DNA of 64,000 nt from Nocardiopsis mwathae (GTDB lineage: Bacteria > Actinomycetota > Actinomycetes > Streptosporangiales > Streptosporangiaceae): assembly GCF_014201195.1 (NCBI RefSeq), contig NZ_JACHDS010000001.1:806001-870000 (forward strand). Reading direction: 5' to 3'. Positions 1 through 7,910 of the stretch are shown here, in pieces. Made by a program: the position numbers and the translations under genes. The notes beneath the pieces were generated by a model. The model made no database searches. It was not told the DNA's origin and saw only the letters and a program-made list of their open reading frames with translations. Each line of letters starts with the position of its first letter. The first letter of the stretch is position 1.

Positions 1-660
1 CAGCCGCCGGGCCGCCCCCTCCTCATCGTGGTCGGGATGCAGCGTCCGCAGGTCCTCGTCGCTGGCCTTGACCAGGTGGCTGAGGGCCGCCAGGCGCCGA
101 TGGCGGGCGCGGGCCCGCTCGGGCGGGCCGATCACGGCCGGGCGCACGTTCGGGTCGAAGCCGAGGACCAGGCGGCCGCGGTCGCGCTCCCGGGCCAGCA
201 GCCGCTCGACCGCTTCGGCACCGGGGGAGCGGAACGCCGCGACCGACCCGACACACAGCAGCCGCACCGACTCCGGCGGCTGAGCGGCGAGTTCGGCGTC
301 GCTCCACTGCCAGTCGGCGGCTCCGTCCATCCAGAAGTCGTAGCGGGCCTGGCCGTCGGCGCCGAGTGAGGTCAACGCGAGCGCCGAGGGCTCGGCGGCC
401 GCCACCGCGCGGTCGAGCCCGATCCCCTCGGCCGCGAGCCGGTCGCGCATCGCCGCGCCGAACCCGTCTGCGCCGAACCGGCCCATGAACGCGGTGGGGG
501 TACCCAGCCGGGCGGCGGCGACCGCGATGTTGGCGGGGCCGCCGCCGGGAACCGCCCGGTACACCCCGGGTTCCTCCCCGTGGGGGAGGAGGTCCATCAC
601 GTTCTCGCCGAGGACCGCCAGGCGGGGCGCGTCGGGTCCGTGGGTCGGGGGTGCGGTCAC
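1..660 (-). CDS. PfkB-family sugar kinase, probable fructokinase (3' end outside window)
   Basis: Predicted cytosolic ribokinase/PfkB-fold kinase, here most likely phosphorylating fructose to fructose-6-phosphate. The 220 visible residues begin V-T-A-P-P and contain the N-terminal PfkB signature (GENVMDLLP, then PGGGPANIAVAAARLG and FMGRFGADGFG) and the central FDPNVRP strand typical of fructokinases. The C-terminal GAGD catalytic loop lies beyond base 1, so the gene is truncated by the window edge, not broken. The GTG start overlaps the stop of the upstream isomerase gene by four bases (GTGA), which implies translational coupling. Because that neighbour is a mannose isomerase that makes fructose, fructokinase is the natural substrate assignment; 2-keto-3-deoxygluconate or another ketose remains possible. 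Last gene seen of the lacI-isomerase-kinase operon. Confidence 0.85.
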   Translation of the reverse strand, partial: MTAPPTHGPDAPRLAVLGENVMDLLPHGEEPGVYRAVPGGGPANIAVAAARLGTPTAFMGRFGADGFGAAMRDRLAAEGIGLDRAVAAAEPSALALTSLGADGQARYDFWMDGAADWQWSDAELAAQPPESVRLLCVGSVAAFRSPGAEAVERLLARERDRGRLVLGFDPNVRPAVIGPPERARARHRRLAALSHLVKASDEDLRTLHPDHDEEGAARRL

Positions 661-1928
661 CGGGTCTCCTCACGTCGTGCCGCCTGCTGCGGGGCGGGGC
701 CGCCCACCCCGCCGCCGAGCGCCGAGACGAAGGACGCGGCGGGCGGGAAGCAGGGCAGGATCGCGGTCTGGAAGGCATGGTAGATGTCGGGCTTGCCGAC
801 CCAGACGGTGGAGGCGGGGGTGTTGTCCGGGCCGAGTTCGTGGTGCCAGCTCCCGTCGCGCCGGTCGGTGAAGTGCCGTTCGGCGTAGTCCCACCACACG
901 CGGTACCAGTGCGCGTAGCGGGCCTCGGCGGTGCGCCGGTACAGCGTGGCCGCGGCGGAGATCGCCTCGGTGACGACCCAGTGCATCCGCTCCCGGACCA
1001 CCGGGGTGTCGTCCCAGTCGTGGGTGTAGACGAAGCCGGGGGCACCGTCGACGTCCCAGCCGCGGCGGACGGCGGCGTCGAACAGCGCGGCGGCGTCGAC
1101 CGGGAGCCAGGCGGGCGCGGCGGGGCCGAGGGCGAGTTCGAGCTGGACCAGGAGGCGCGCCCATTCGAGCAGGTGCCCGACGGTCACGCCGTAGGGGCGG
1201 AAGGGGTGGGCGCGCTCGGCGGTGTTGTAGTCCAGGACCGGTCGCCAGTCGGCGGTGAAGTGCTCGGGCAGCCGCCAGTCGTGGGCCGCGGCGACCTCGT
1301 GCACGACGAACCGGGCGATATCCAGCGCCCGGTCGAGCCAGGCGCGGTCCCCGGTGGCGTCGGCGGTGGCGAGGAACGCCTCGACCAGGTGCATGTGGCT
1401 GTTGGCGCCCCGGTAGTCCTCCGGGGCGGCCCAGGCGCGGTCCCAGCTCTCCTGGTAGCGGCCGGTGGAGCCGTCGCCGAACCGTTCTTCGATGACGGCG
1501 GCCGCCTCCTCCAGCAGCTCCCGACCGCCCTCGCGCCCGGCGGCGGCCGCCGATGCCGCGGAGAGCAGGACGAAGGCGTGGTCGTAGGCGGATTTGGCGG
1601 TTCCTTCGGGCCGCCCGTCGGTGCCCAGTCCGGCGTACCAGCCGCCGTGCTCGGCGTCGCGCAGCGGGCCGCGCAGCGCCCGGACGCCGTGGTCGGCGAG
1701 AGGGCCGGTGCCGGGCACCCCCATCAGGTCGGCCAGCGCGAAGACGTGCGTCATCCGGCAGGTGATCCAGGTGGGGGTGCCGTGGGCGGGCAGGAGCGCG
1801 CCGCGGTCGTCGAGCCAGCCGAAGCCGTCGGCCGGGCGCTGGGCGTGGGCGGCGAACGACAGCAGGCGCAGCGCCTCGGAACGCAGCCACTCCCGGTGGA
1901 ACGGCAGGTCGGGCCAGGGATGCCGCAT
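657..1928 (-). CDS. AGE-family sugar isomerase, YihS-like (probable D-mannose isomerase)
   Basis: A 423-residue (alpha/alpha)6-barrel isomerase of the N-acylglucosamine 2-epimerase family. The sequence follows E. coli YihS closely by eye: GFGWLDDRG, TWITCRMTHVFALA, GGWYAGL, ESWDRAW, DYRGANSHMHLVEAF, VGHLLEWARLL and GKPDIYHAFQ, including the three histidine positions used for proton transfer in YihS. Proteins of this group interconvert mannose and fructose; YihS itself also handles sulfoquinovose. With no other sulfoquinovose genes here but alpha- and beta-mannosidases across the divergent promoter, mannose to fructose is the best assignment. It lies 60 bp downstream of the LacI gene and overlaps the kinase gene, so the three are probably one operon. 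Full length for the family. Confidence 0.88.
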   Translation of the reverse strand: MRHPWPDLPFHREWLRSEALRLLSFAAHAQRPADGFGWLDDRGALLPAHGTPTWITCRMTHVFALADLMGVPGTGPLADHGVRALRGPLRDAEHGGWYAGLGTDGRPEGTAKSAYDHAFVLLSAASAAAAGREGGRELLEEAAAVIEERFGDGSTGRYQESWDRAWAAPEDYRGANSHMHLVEAFLATADATGDRAWLDRALDIARFVVHEVAAAHDWRLPEHFTADWRPVLDYNTAERAHPFRPYGVTVGHLLEWARLLVQLELALGPAAPAWLPVDAAALFDAAVRRGWDVDGAPGFVYTHDWDDTPVVRERMHWVVTEAISAAATLYRRTAEARYAHWYRVWWDYAERHFTDRRDGSWHHELGPDNTPASTVWVGKPDIYHAFQTAILPCFPPAASFVSALGGGVGGPAPQQAARREETR

Positions 1929-1988
1929 GGTCGGTGAACTCCTTCGTTCGGCGTGGGCCGGCAGGGCGGTGGGGTCGGCGGGTAGCGG

Positions 1989-3011
1989 TCAGGCGGGCGG
2001 CGGGGCGGTGCTCTCGCGGATGGTCAGCTCGGGCACGCTGAACTCGACGTCACCGGGCGGTTCACCGTCGATCAGGGCGAGCAGTCGCTCCGCGGCGGTG
2101 GCGCCGAACCCGGACGCGTCCCGGGAGAGCGTGGTGAGGGTCGGGTGGGTCACCCGGCACAGGGTGGAGTCCTCCCAGGCCACGATCGACACGTCGGTGG
2201 GCACTGCCAGCCCGGACTGGCGCGCGACCGACATCCCGGCCACGGCCATGACGTCGTTGTCGTAGACGATCGCGGTGGGGCGCTCGGGCGACGACAGCAG
2301 GGAGCGGGTGGCGCGCGCCCCCTCGGTGTCGCTGAAGTCGGTGGTGACCGCGGCCGGGCCGGTGCGGGAGCCCGCGGAGGTGCGGGTGGCCGCACGGAAG
2401 GCGGCGGATCGCCGCTCGGTGTGCAGCAGGCCGGACGGGCCGGACACGTGCCCGATGCGCTCGTGGCCCAGGCCGCGCAGGTGGGTGACGATGCGGGTCA
2501 TGGCGCGCGCGTCGTCGATCCAGACCCCGGGCAGGATGCCCGCGGGGTCGGGGCCTCCGGCGAGCAGGGCGGGCATGCCCAGCGCGCGCAGGGCGGCCGG
2601 GCGGGGGTCGGCGGTGCGCGGATCGACCAGCAGTACGCCGTCGACCCGGCGCTCGGCCCACCACCGCCGGTACAGGCCGATCTCCGCCTCGACGTCTTCG
2701 ACCAGGTGGAGGAGGAGCGCGTTGGCGCGCTCGGACAGCGCGGCCTGGATACCCGAGATCAGCTGCATGAAGAACGGTTCCACACCCAGGGTGCGGGCGG
2801 GGCGGGCGACGACCAGGCCGACGGCTCCGGCGCGCTGGGCCGACAGTGCGCGGGCGGCGGTGTTGGGCTGCCAGCCCAGCGCGTCGGCGGCGGCGAGGAT
2901 GCGCTGCCGCGTGGGTTCGGAGACACCCGGTCGGCCGTTGAGCGCGAACGAGACGGCGGCCGAGGAGACGCCGGCGCGCCGCGCGATGTCGGCGATCGTG
3001 GGGCGTCGCAC
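1989..3011 (-). CDS. LacI-family transcriptional regulator
   Basis: A 340-residue regulator. Residues 1-55 hold the canonical LacI helix-turn-helix and hinge (PTIADIARRAGVSSAAVSFALN, then AALGWQPN-type hinge helix sequence); the rest is a periplasmic-binding-protein-like sugar-sensing domain with the usual C-terminal GFGATAAERLLALI and VPELTIRESTAPP segments. It is divergent from the sugar ABC transporter operon and probably heads the operon with the isomerase and kinase. Two similar LacI-type palindromes lie in the shared 380-bp intergenic region, so it most likely represses both directions until a mannose-containing saccharide is bound (inference; effector unknown). Confidence 0.93.
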   Translation of the reverse strand: MRRPTIADIARRAGVSSAAVSFALNGRPGVSEPTRQRILAAADALGWQPNTAARALSAQRAGAVGLVVARPARTLGVEPFFMQLISGIQAALSERANALLLHLVEDVEAEIGLYRRWWAERRVDGVLLVDPRTADPRPAALRALGMPALLAGGPDPAGILPGVWIDDARAMTRIVTHLRGLGHERIGHVSGPSGLLHTERRSAAFRAATRTSAGSRTGPAAVTTDFSDTEGARATRSLLSSPERPTAIVYDNDVMAVAGMSVARQSGLAVPTDVSIVAWEDSTLCRVTHPTLTTLSRDASGFGATAAERLLALIDGEPPGDVEFSVPELTIRESTAPPPA

Positions 3012-3086
3012 TGCTGCCGTCTCCTTCGCGGTGGTGGGGCGGTTGGCGCTTCCGGGGGCGGTGGAGGGGGCGGCGAAACGCGTTTA

Positions 3087-3098
3087 TTAACCGGTTCA
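3087..3098. promoter_or_regulatory. Candidate LacI operator O1
   Basis: TTAACCGGTTCA, an AT-flanked palindrome with a central CG step, the typical shape of a LacI-family operator. It lies 76 bp upstream of the lacI start codon. A near-identical copy, TTAAGCGGTTTA, is at 3269-3280; the shared consensus is TTAASCGGTTYA. Confidence 0.6.
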
Positions 3099-3220
3099 GT
3101 GGGCGGCCGCTCCCGCGCCTTCTCCGCCAGGGAAGTGTACCCCCGGTGCTCCGCGGGCGGGGGCGCGGACGGCCTTCGGACGCCTGGCCAGGCGCTCGTG
3201 GGAAATGTCGGATACCCGTA

Positions 3221-3249
3221 TTGACGCATCGCCGACGATGGTTCATGTT
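3221..3249 (+). promoter_or_regulatory. Candidate promoter of the sugar ABC transporter operon
   Basis: TTGACG at 3221-3226 and CATGTT at 3244-3249, separated by 17 bp. Operator-like copy O2 (3269-3280) begins about 20 bp beyond the -10 element, a position where a bound repressor would block early elongation. The -10 match is modest. Confidence 0.4.
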
Positions 3250-3268
3250 CGTCGTTGAGCGTGGATAC

Positions 3269-3280
3269 TTAAGCGGTTTA
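3269..3280. promoter_or_regulatory. Candidate LacI operator O2
   Basis: TTAAGCGGTTTA, second copy of the TTAASCGGTTYA motif, 182 bp from O1 and about 110 bp before the binding-protein gene. Two copies in one divergent intergenic region suggest co-repression of both operons, possibly with looping. Confidence 0.6.
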
Positions 3281-3391
3281 CCACCCCCACCGCCGCATGC
3301 GGGAACCGCTTTTCGGGTGCACGGCGGTCCCGCGGGGGCGGCGCACCGTCCGCCGACACCGCGCTCCCTGACCGAGGAGGCTGTGCCTGCC

Positions 3392-4693
3392 ATGCGCATC
3401 CGCGACCTTGCGAGCACCGGCGCCCTGGCCCTCGCCGCCCTCCTGGCGGCGTCCGGCTGCGGGATCGGCGGCGCCGGGGACGACACCCCCGCCCTCCAGG
3501 GCGAGGTCACCGGCGAGGCCGACGGTGAGATCACCTTCCAGACCTGGAACCTGAAGGCCGACTACGACGACTACTTCACCGCTCTCATCGCGGCGTTCGA
3601 GGAGGAGCACCCCGGGGCCGCGGTGAGGTGGCTGGACCAGCCGGCCGAGGGGTATGCGGAGAAGCTCAGCGTCGACGCGGCCGCCGGCGAGCTGCCCGAC
3701 GTCGTCAACGTCGCGCCCGACCTGGTGCACCCGCTGGCCGAGGCCGGGCTGGTCCTCGACCTCGACCGGGCGCGGCCCGGTGCGGCCGGGGCCTACCTGC
3801 CCGACGCCTGGGCCGGGTTCACCATGCCGGGCGGTTCCGGCACCTACGCCTACCCGTGGTACCTCAACACCGGCCCGATCTTCTACAACCGCGCGCTGTT
3901 CGAGCGCGCCGGGCTCGACCCCGACGCCCCTCCGGCCACCTACGACGAGCTGTTCGAGCAGGCCGTCGCGATGGCGGAGGCCACCGACGGCGAGGTCGCC
4001 ATGCTCGGCCAGACCCCCGGCATCGTCGACCTGGGACTGTACGGATCGGAGCCGATGAACCCCGAGGGCACCGAGTTCACCTTCAACGACGCGGCCGCGG
4101 TGGAGCTCGTCGGGCACTACAAGGACATGTACGACGCCGGGGCGCTGGTCCCCGAAGCACTCACCCAGGACTACACCGGAAGCGGTGAGCAGTTCATGAG
4201 CGGGGCCATCGCCTGGGCCCCGGGCAGCGCCTACGACCTGGCCAACTTCCGGACCAACGCGCCCACCCTCTACGAGAACGTCGGCATCACCGGCGTCCTC
4301 ACCAACACCGGCCAGGCTCACATGTACCTGCAGGGCCTGGCGGTCTCCGCCCGCACGGCCGAGCCCGCGACCGCCGCCGCCTTCGCCGAGTTCGTGACCG
4401 ACGCGGCCAACCAGGAGGCGTTCGCCCGCGAAGTGCAGATCTTCCCGAGCACGGCCGGTTCGCTCGACGACCCCTACTTCACCGAGGACGACGGCACCGA
4501 CGAGTCCCGGGTCCGTGTGGCGGCGGCCGAGCAACTGGCCACCGCCACCAGCTACACGCCGGTGCGGTTCAGCGACCAGATGCAGAACATCCTGCGCAAC
4601 GAGATCGCCCTGGCGATGCTGGGCGACAAGACGCCGCAGGAGGCGCTCGACGCGGCCGTCGAGGAGAGCAACGCCCTCCTCGGCACGGACTGA
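3392..4693 (+). CDS. Sugar ABC transporter substrate-binding lipoprotein
   Basis: A 433-residue family 1 (MalE-like) solute-binding protein. It starts MRIRDLASTG and has a lipoprotein signal peptide ending in the lipobox LAASGC, so it should be anchored to the outer face of the membrane. The mature part has the family pattern ITFQTWNLKADYDDYF, FEEEHPGAAVRWLDQP, LPDVVNVAPDLVHPLAEAGLV, YAYPWYLNTGPIFYNRALFERAGL and the C-terminal QEALDAAVEESNALL. ATG 3392 is chosen because GAGGAGG lies about 11 bp upstream; an in-frame GTG at 3383 is too close to it. First gene of the importer operon; from the neighbouring glycosidases the ligand is probably a GlcNAc-terminated mannose oligosaccharide (inference). 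No ATPase gene is present, as usual for actinobacterial importers sharing an MsiK-type ATPase. Confidence 0.93.
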   Translation: MRIRDLASTGALALAALLAASGCGIGGAGDDTPALQGEVTGEADGEITFQTWNLKADYDDYFTALIAAFEEEHPGAAVRWLDQPAEGYAEKLSVDAAAGELPDVVNVAPDLVHPLAEAGLVLDLDRARPGAAGAYLPDAWAGFTMPGGSGTYAYPWYLNTGPIFYNRALFERAGLDPDAPPATYDELFEQAVAMAEATDGEVAMLGQTPGIVDLGLYGSEPMNPEGTEFTFNDAAAVELVGHYKDMYDAGALVPEALTQDYTGSGEQFMSGAIAWAPGSAYDLANFRTNAPTLYENVGITGVLTNTGQAHMYLQGLAVSARTAEPATAAAFAEFVTDAANQEAFAREVQIFPSTAGSLDDPYFTEDDGTDESRVRVAAAEQLATATSYTPVRFSDQMQNILRNEIALAMLGDKTPQEALDAAVEESNALLGTD

Positions 4694-4703
4694 GTGGGCG
4701 GCG

Positions 4704-5678
4704 ATGGCGGTTCTGCGCGCCTCAGCGGCAGCCCGGTCGGCTGCGGGGACCGCGGCCGGGACGTCGGGACGTCGGACGTCGGCGCGGCGCCGGGGGCCGC
4801 GGATGCAGGCGGCCCCCACGCCGTGGCTGTTCCTGCTGCCCGGGCTCGCCGCCTGCGTCGTCTTCAGCCTCTACCCGTTCCTCAACACCGTCGCCCTGGC
4901 GTTCACCGACGCCCGCACCATCAGCCCCGGCGGCTTCACCGGCCTGGACAACTTCGCCCGCATGGCCGACGACCCGCGGTTCTGGCTGGCGCTGCGCAAC
5001 GGCACGCTCTATGTCATCGGCGTCGTGCCGCCGCTGGTGCTCCTTCCGCTGCTGCTGGCACTGCTGGTGCGCGACAAGGGACCGGGCATCGGGTTCTTCC
5101 GCACCGCCTTCTACACCCCGGTGATCGCCTCGGCCGTGGTGGTCGGGCTGATCTGGACCTGGCTGCTGGACAGCCGCGGCCTGGTCAACGGCACCCTGCA
5201 GGCGCTGGGTGTGCTGAGCCGCCCCATCCCCTTCCTCACCGACGAGTGGCTGCTGCTGGCCAGTGCCATGGCCGTCACCATCTGGAAGGGGCTCGGCTAC
5301 TACATGATCATCTACCTGGCCACCCTCGGCCGCGTCCCCCAAGAGCTGCACGAGGCCGCCCAGGTCGACGGCGCCGGAGCCGTCCGCCGCTTCCTGGTCG
5401 TCACCCTGCCTGCGATGCGCACCACCATGACGCTCATCGCGGCGCTCAGCGCCGTCTCGGCGTTCCGCGTCTTCACCGAGATCTTCATCCTCTCCGGCGA
5501 CACCGCCGGTCCCGGCGGCCGCGACATCACCCTGGTGATGCTGATCCGCGAGGTCAGCTCCGGCCTCGACGGCCACGTCGGCTACGGCGCGGCGCTCAGC
5601 CTGGTGCTGTTCGGCCTCACCCTGGGCCTGCTGCTGTCCGTGCTGCGCCTGCAGGCCGGGCGGAAGGGCCCCCGATGA
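4704..5678 (+). CDS. Sugar ABC transporter permease (MalF/UgpA-type)
   Basis: A 324-residue integral membrane permease with about six transmembrane helices. After a basic, Arg-rich cytoplasmic N-terminus (residues 1-35), helices include PWLFLLPGLAACVVFSLYPF and VIGVVPPLVLLPLLLALLV. The cytoplasmic EAA loop, docking site for the ATPase, reads EAAQVDGAGAVRRFLVVTLP. ATG 4704 lies 10 bp after the stop of the binding-protein gene. The stop overlaps the next permease start (ATGA at 5675-5678). Confidence 0.93.
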   Translation: MAVLRASAAARSAAGTAAGTSGRRTSARRRGPRMQAAPTPWLFLLPGLAACVVFSLYPFLNTVALAFTDARTISPGGFTGLDNFARMADDPRFWLALRNGTLYVIGVVPPLVLLPLLLALLVRDKGPGIGFFRTAFYTPVIASAVVVGLIWTWLLDSRGLVNGTLQALGVLSRPIPFLTDEWLLLASAMAVTIWKGLGYYMIIYLATLGRVPQELHEAAQVDGAGAVRRFLVVTLPAMRTTMTLIAALSAVSAFRVFTEIFILSGDTAGPGGRDITLVMLIREVSSGLDGHVGYGAALSLVLFGLTLGLLLSVLRLQAGRKGPR

Positions 5679-6583
5679 GCACGACCGCAACCCGCCGCGC
5701 GGCCACCTCCCCGGCCGGGTCCGCACCGCCGCCGCGGCGCCGCGTGGCCCGGCGCCGCCTGGGGCGCCGCACCCGCGTCGCCCTGCGCTACGGGCTGCTC
5801 GTGCTCATCATGGCGATCAGCATCGGCCCCTTCCTGTGGCAGCTGTCCACCGCGCTCAAGGGCATCGGCGAGGACATCTACGCCAGCCCGCCCCGGTTCC
5901 TGCCCGACGACCCCACGCTGGGCAACTTCGTGCGCGTCGGCGAGGTCCTGCCGGTGTGGGGGTACGTGTGGAACTCCGTGCGCGTCGCGCTGGCCACCGT
6001 CGTCCTCAACGTCGTCGGCGCCTCGCTGGCCGGGTACGCGCTGGCCCGGCTGCGGTTCCGCGGCCGCAAGGCCGCCCTGGCCGTGTTCGTGCTGGCGCTG
6101 CTGGTGCCCGGCGAGGCCATCATGGTCGCGCTGTTCCTGATGATGCGGTCGGTCAGCCTCAACGACTCCCTGGTCGCGGTCGTCCTGCCCGGCATGGTGG
6201 GCGCCCTCAACGTGCTGCTGATGTACAACGCCTTCCTCGCCCAGGCCGCCCAGATCGACGAGGCCGCGATGATCGACGGCGCCAACGCCTGGCAGCGCTT
6301 CACCCTGGTGGCGCTGCCGTCGGTCAAGGGCACGATCGCGGTCGTGGCGATCTTCGCGTTCATGGGGGCCTGGGACGACTTCCTGTGGCCGCTGATCGTG
6401 CTCAGCGACCCCGCCAACTACACCCTCACCATCGGCCTCAACTACCTCAAGGGGACCTTCGTCGGCGACCAGCGGCTGATCGCCGCCGGCACCGTCATCG
6501 CCGTCGCCCCGCTGATCCTGCTCTTCCTCACCCTGCAGCGCTACTTCTTCCGCGGCGTCAACGAAGGGGCCATCAAAGGATGA
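5675..6583 (+). CDS. Sugar ABC transporter permease (MalG/UgpE-type)
   Basis: A 302-residue second permease of the importer. It has a basic N-terminus, a first helix YGLLVLIMAISIGPFLWQL, and the EAA loop EAAMIDGANAWQRFTLVALP in the position expected for MalG-type subunits. The C-terminus is of the FRGVNEGAIKG type common in these permeases. It is coupled to both neighbours by four-base ATGA overlaps (5675-5678 and 6580-6583), so permeases and the cytosolic beta-mannosidase are translated as a block. Confidence 0.93.
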   Translation: MSTTATRRAATSPAGSAPPPRRRVARRRLGRRTRVALRYGLLVLIMAISIGPFLWQLSTALKGIGEDIYASPPRFLPDDPTLGNFVRVGEVLPVWGYVWNSVRVALATVVLNVVGASLAGYALARLRFRGRKAALAVFVLALLVPGEAIMVALFLMMRSVSLNDSLVAVVLPGMVGALNVLLMYNAFLAQAAQIDEAAMIDGANAWQRFTLVALPSVKGTIAVVAIFAFMGAWDDFLWPLIVLSDPANYTLTIGLNYLKGTFVGDQRLIAAGTVIAVAPLILLFLTLQRYFFRGVNEGAIKG

Positions 6584-7884
6584 CGGACGCGAACGCACGC
6601 GCCACCACCGCCCGCGCTCTGCCGGGGGCCGCCTCCGGGCGGCCGCGGTTCGGGGCGAACTACACGCCCACCCGCGGCTGGTTCCACCACTGGCTGGACT
6701 TCGACGCCGGCGAGGTCCGCGCCGACCTCGAATCGATCGCCGCACTGGGCCTCGACCACGTCCGGGTCTTCCCGGTGTGGCCGGTGTTCCAGCCCCACCG
6801 CACCCTCATCCGGCCCCGCGCCGTCGAGCAGCTGCTGTGCCTGGCCGACACCGCCGCCGAGTGCGGGCTCGACGTCGCCGTCGACGGCATCCAGGGGCAC
6901 CTGTCCGGGTTCGACTTCCTGCCCGCGTGGGTGCGCACCTGGCGGCGCCGCAACCTCTTCACCGACCCCGAGGCGGTCGGCGGCGCCGAGTCCTACCTGC
7001 GCACGCTGGCCGCCGCCCTGGCCGATCGGCCCAACTTCCTCGGCATGACCGTCGGCAACGAGGTCAACCAGTTCTCCGACGAGGAGCACCCCGACCCCGA
7101 CCGCGTCGACGCCGCGGGCGCGGCGGTGTGGCTGGACCGCATGCTGGCGGCGTGCGAGGACGCCGCCCCCGGCCGCTTCCACGTGCACGCCGCCGACGAC
7201 AAGGCCTGGTACCGCGACGGCCACCCCTTCACCCCCGGGCACGCCGCGGGGCTCGGCGCCGCCACCGCCGTGCACTCCTGGGTGTTCAACGGGACGGCGC
7301 AGCGCTACGGCCCCGACCACTCCGCCACCCTCCACCACGCCGAGTACCTGGTGGAGCTGGCCGCGGCGTGGTCACCCGAGCCGGGGCGGCCTGTGTGGCT
7401 GCAGGAAGTGGGCGCGCCCCGGCCGCACATCCCGCCCGCCGCGGCCGCCGACTTCGCCGAGGCCACCGTCGGCAACGCCGCGACGTGCGCGGACCTGTGC
7501 GCGGTGACGTGGTGGTGCTCGCACGACGTCGACCGCGCCCTCGCCGACTTCGCCGAGCTGGAGTACGACCTCGGCCTGCTCACCGTGGACCGCGAGGTCA
7601 AACCGGCCGGGCGGCGGCTCGCCCGCCTCGTCGGGGAGCTGCGCGCCCACCCGCCGGCCCCCGCCCCGCGCACGCTCGCCGTGGCGTTCGACCCCGGTGA
7701 CCCGGCCACCGCGCCGCGCCGCTCCACCGGTGCACCCGGCGGTACGGCGTTCGACGCCTGGGTGCGCCTGGCCGCGTCGGGTACCCGCGCCGCACTGGTC
7801 CGCGCCGACCGCGCCGCCGATGCCGCCCACCTCACGGCCCGCGGCATCGGCGAGGTCGTCACCCCCGAGCAGGTCATGACCTGA
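6580..7884 (+). CDS. GH5-family beta-mannosidase (GH5_18-like)
   Basis: A 434-residue (beta/alpha)8-barrel glycoside hydrolase with no signal peptide, hence cytosolic. The GH5/clan-A catalytic pair is visible: acid/base Glu161 in VGNEVN and nucleophile Glu276 in WLQEVG. Other landmarks are RFGANYTPTRGWFHHWLDF near the N-terminus, GLDHVRVFPVWPVFQP, and VTWWCSHDVDR after the nucleophile. This layout matches the actinobacterial GH5_18 group, in which a Bifidobacterium enzyme cleaves the core Man-beta-1,4-GlcNAc of N-glycans (family knowledge; the subfamily call is by pattern and not computed). The ATG overlaps the permease stop. It would act last on the imported glycan after the GH38 enzyme has stripped alpha-mannoses. 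The C-terminal 80 residues are Pro/Ala-rich and variable. Confidence 0.85.
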   Translation: MTDANARATTARALPGAASGRPRFGANYTPTRGWFHHWLDFDAGEVRADLESIAALGLDHVRVFPVWPVFQPHRTLIRPRAVEQLLCLADTAAECGLDVAVDGIQGHLSGFDFLPAWVRTWRRRNLFTDPEAVGGAESYLRTLAAALADRPNFLGMTVGNEVNQFSDEEHPDPDRVDAAGAAVWLDRMLAACEDAAPGRFHVHAADDKAWYRDGHPFTPGHAAGLGAATAVHSWVFNGTAQRYGPDHSATLHHAEYLVELAAAWSPEPGRPVWLQEVGAPRPHIPPAAAADFAEATVGNAATCADLCAVTWWCSHDVDRALADFAELEYDLGLLTVDREVKPAGRRLARLVGELRAHPPAPAPRTLAVAFDPGDPATAPRRSTGAPGGTAFDAWVRLAASGTRAALVRADRAADAAHLTARGIGEVVTPEQVMT

Positions 7885-7910
7885 CCGAGCAGGAGAAGGA
7901 GGAACCGGAC

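Noticed and set aside
3062-3534. Minus-strand frame extending into the lacI upstream region
   Set aside because: Different frame from LacI and Arg/Pro-rich; the region carries operators and a promoter instead.
5836-6579. Frame continuous with the GH5 gene across the second permease
   Set aside because: Arg/Pro/His-rich out-of-frame reading; the GH5 protein begins at ATG 6580 with the ATGA overlap.
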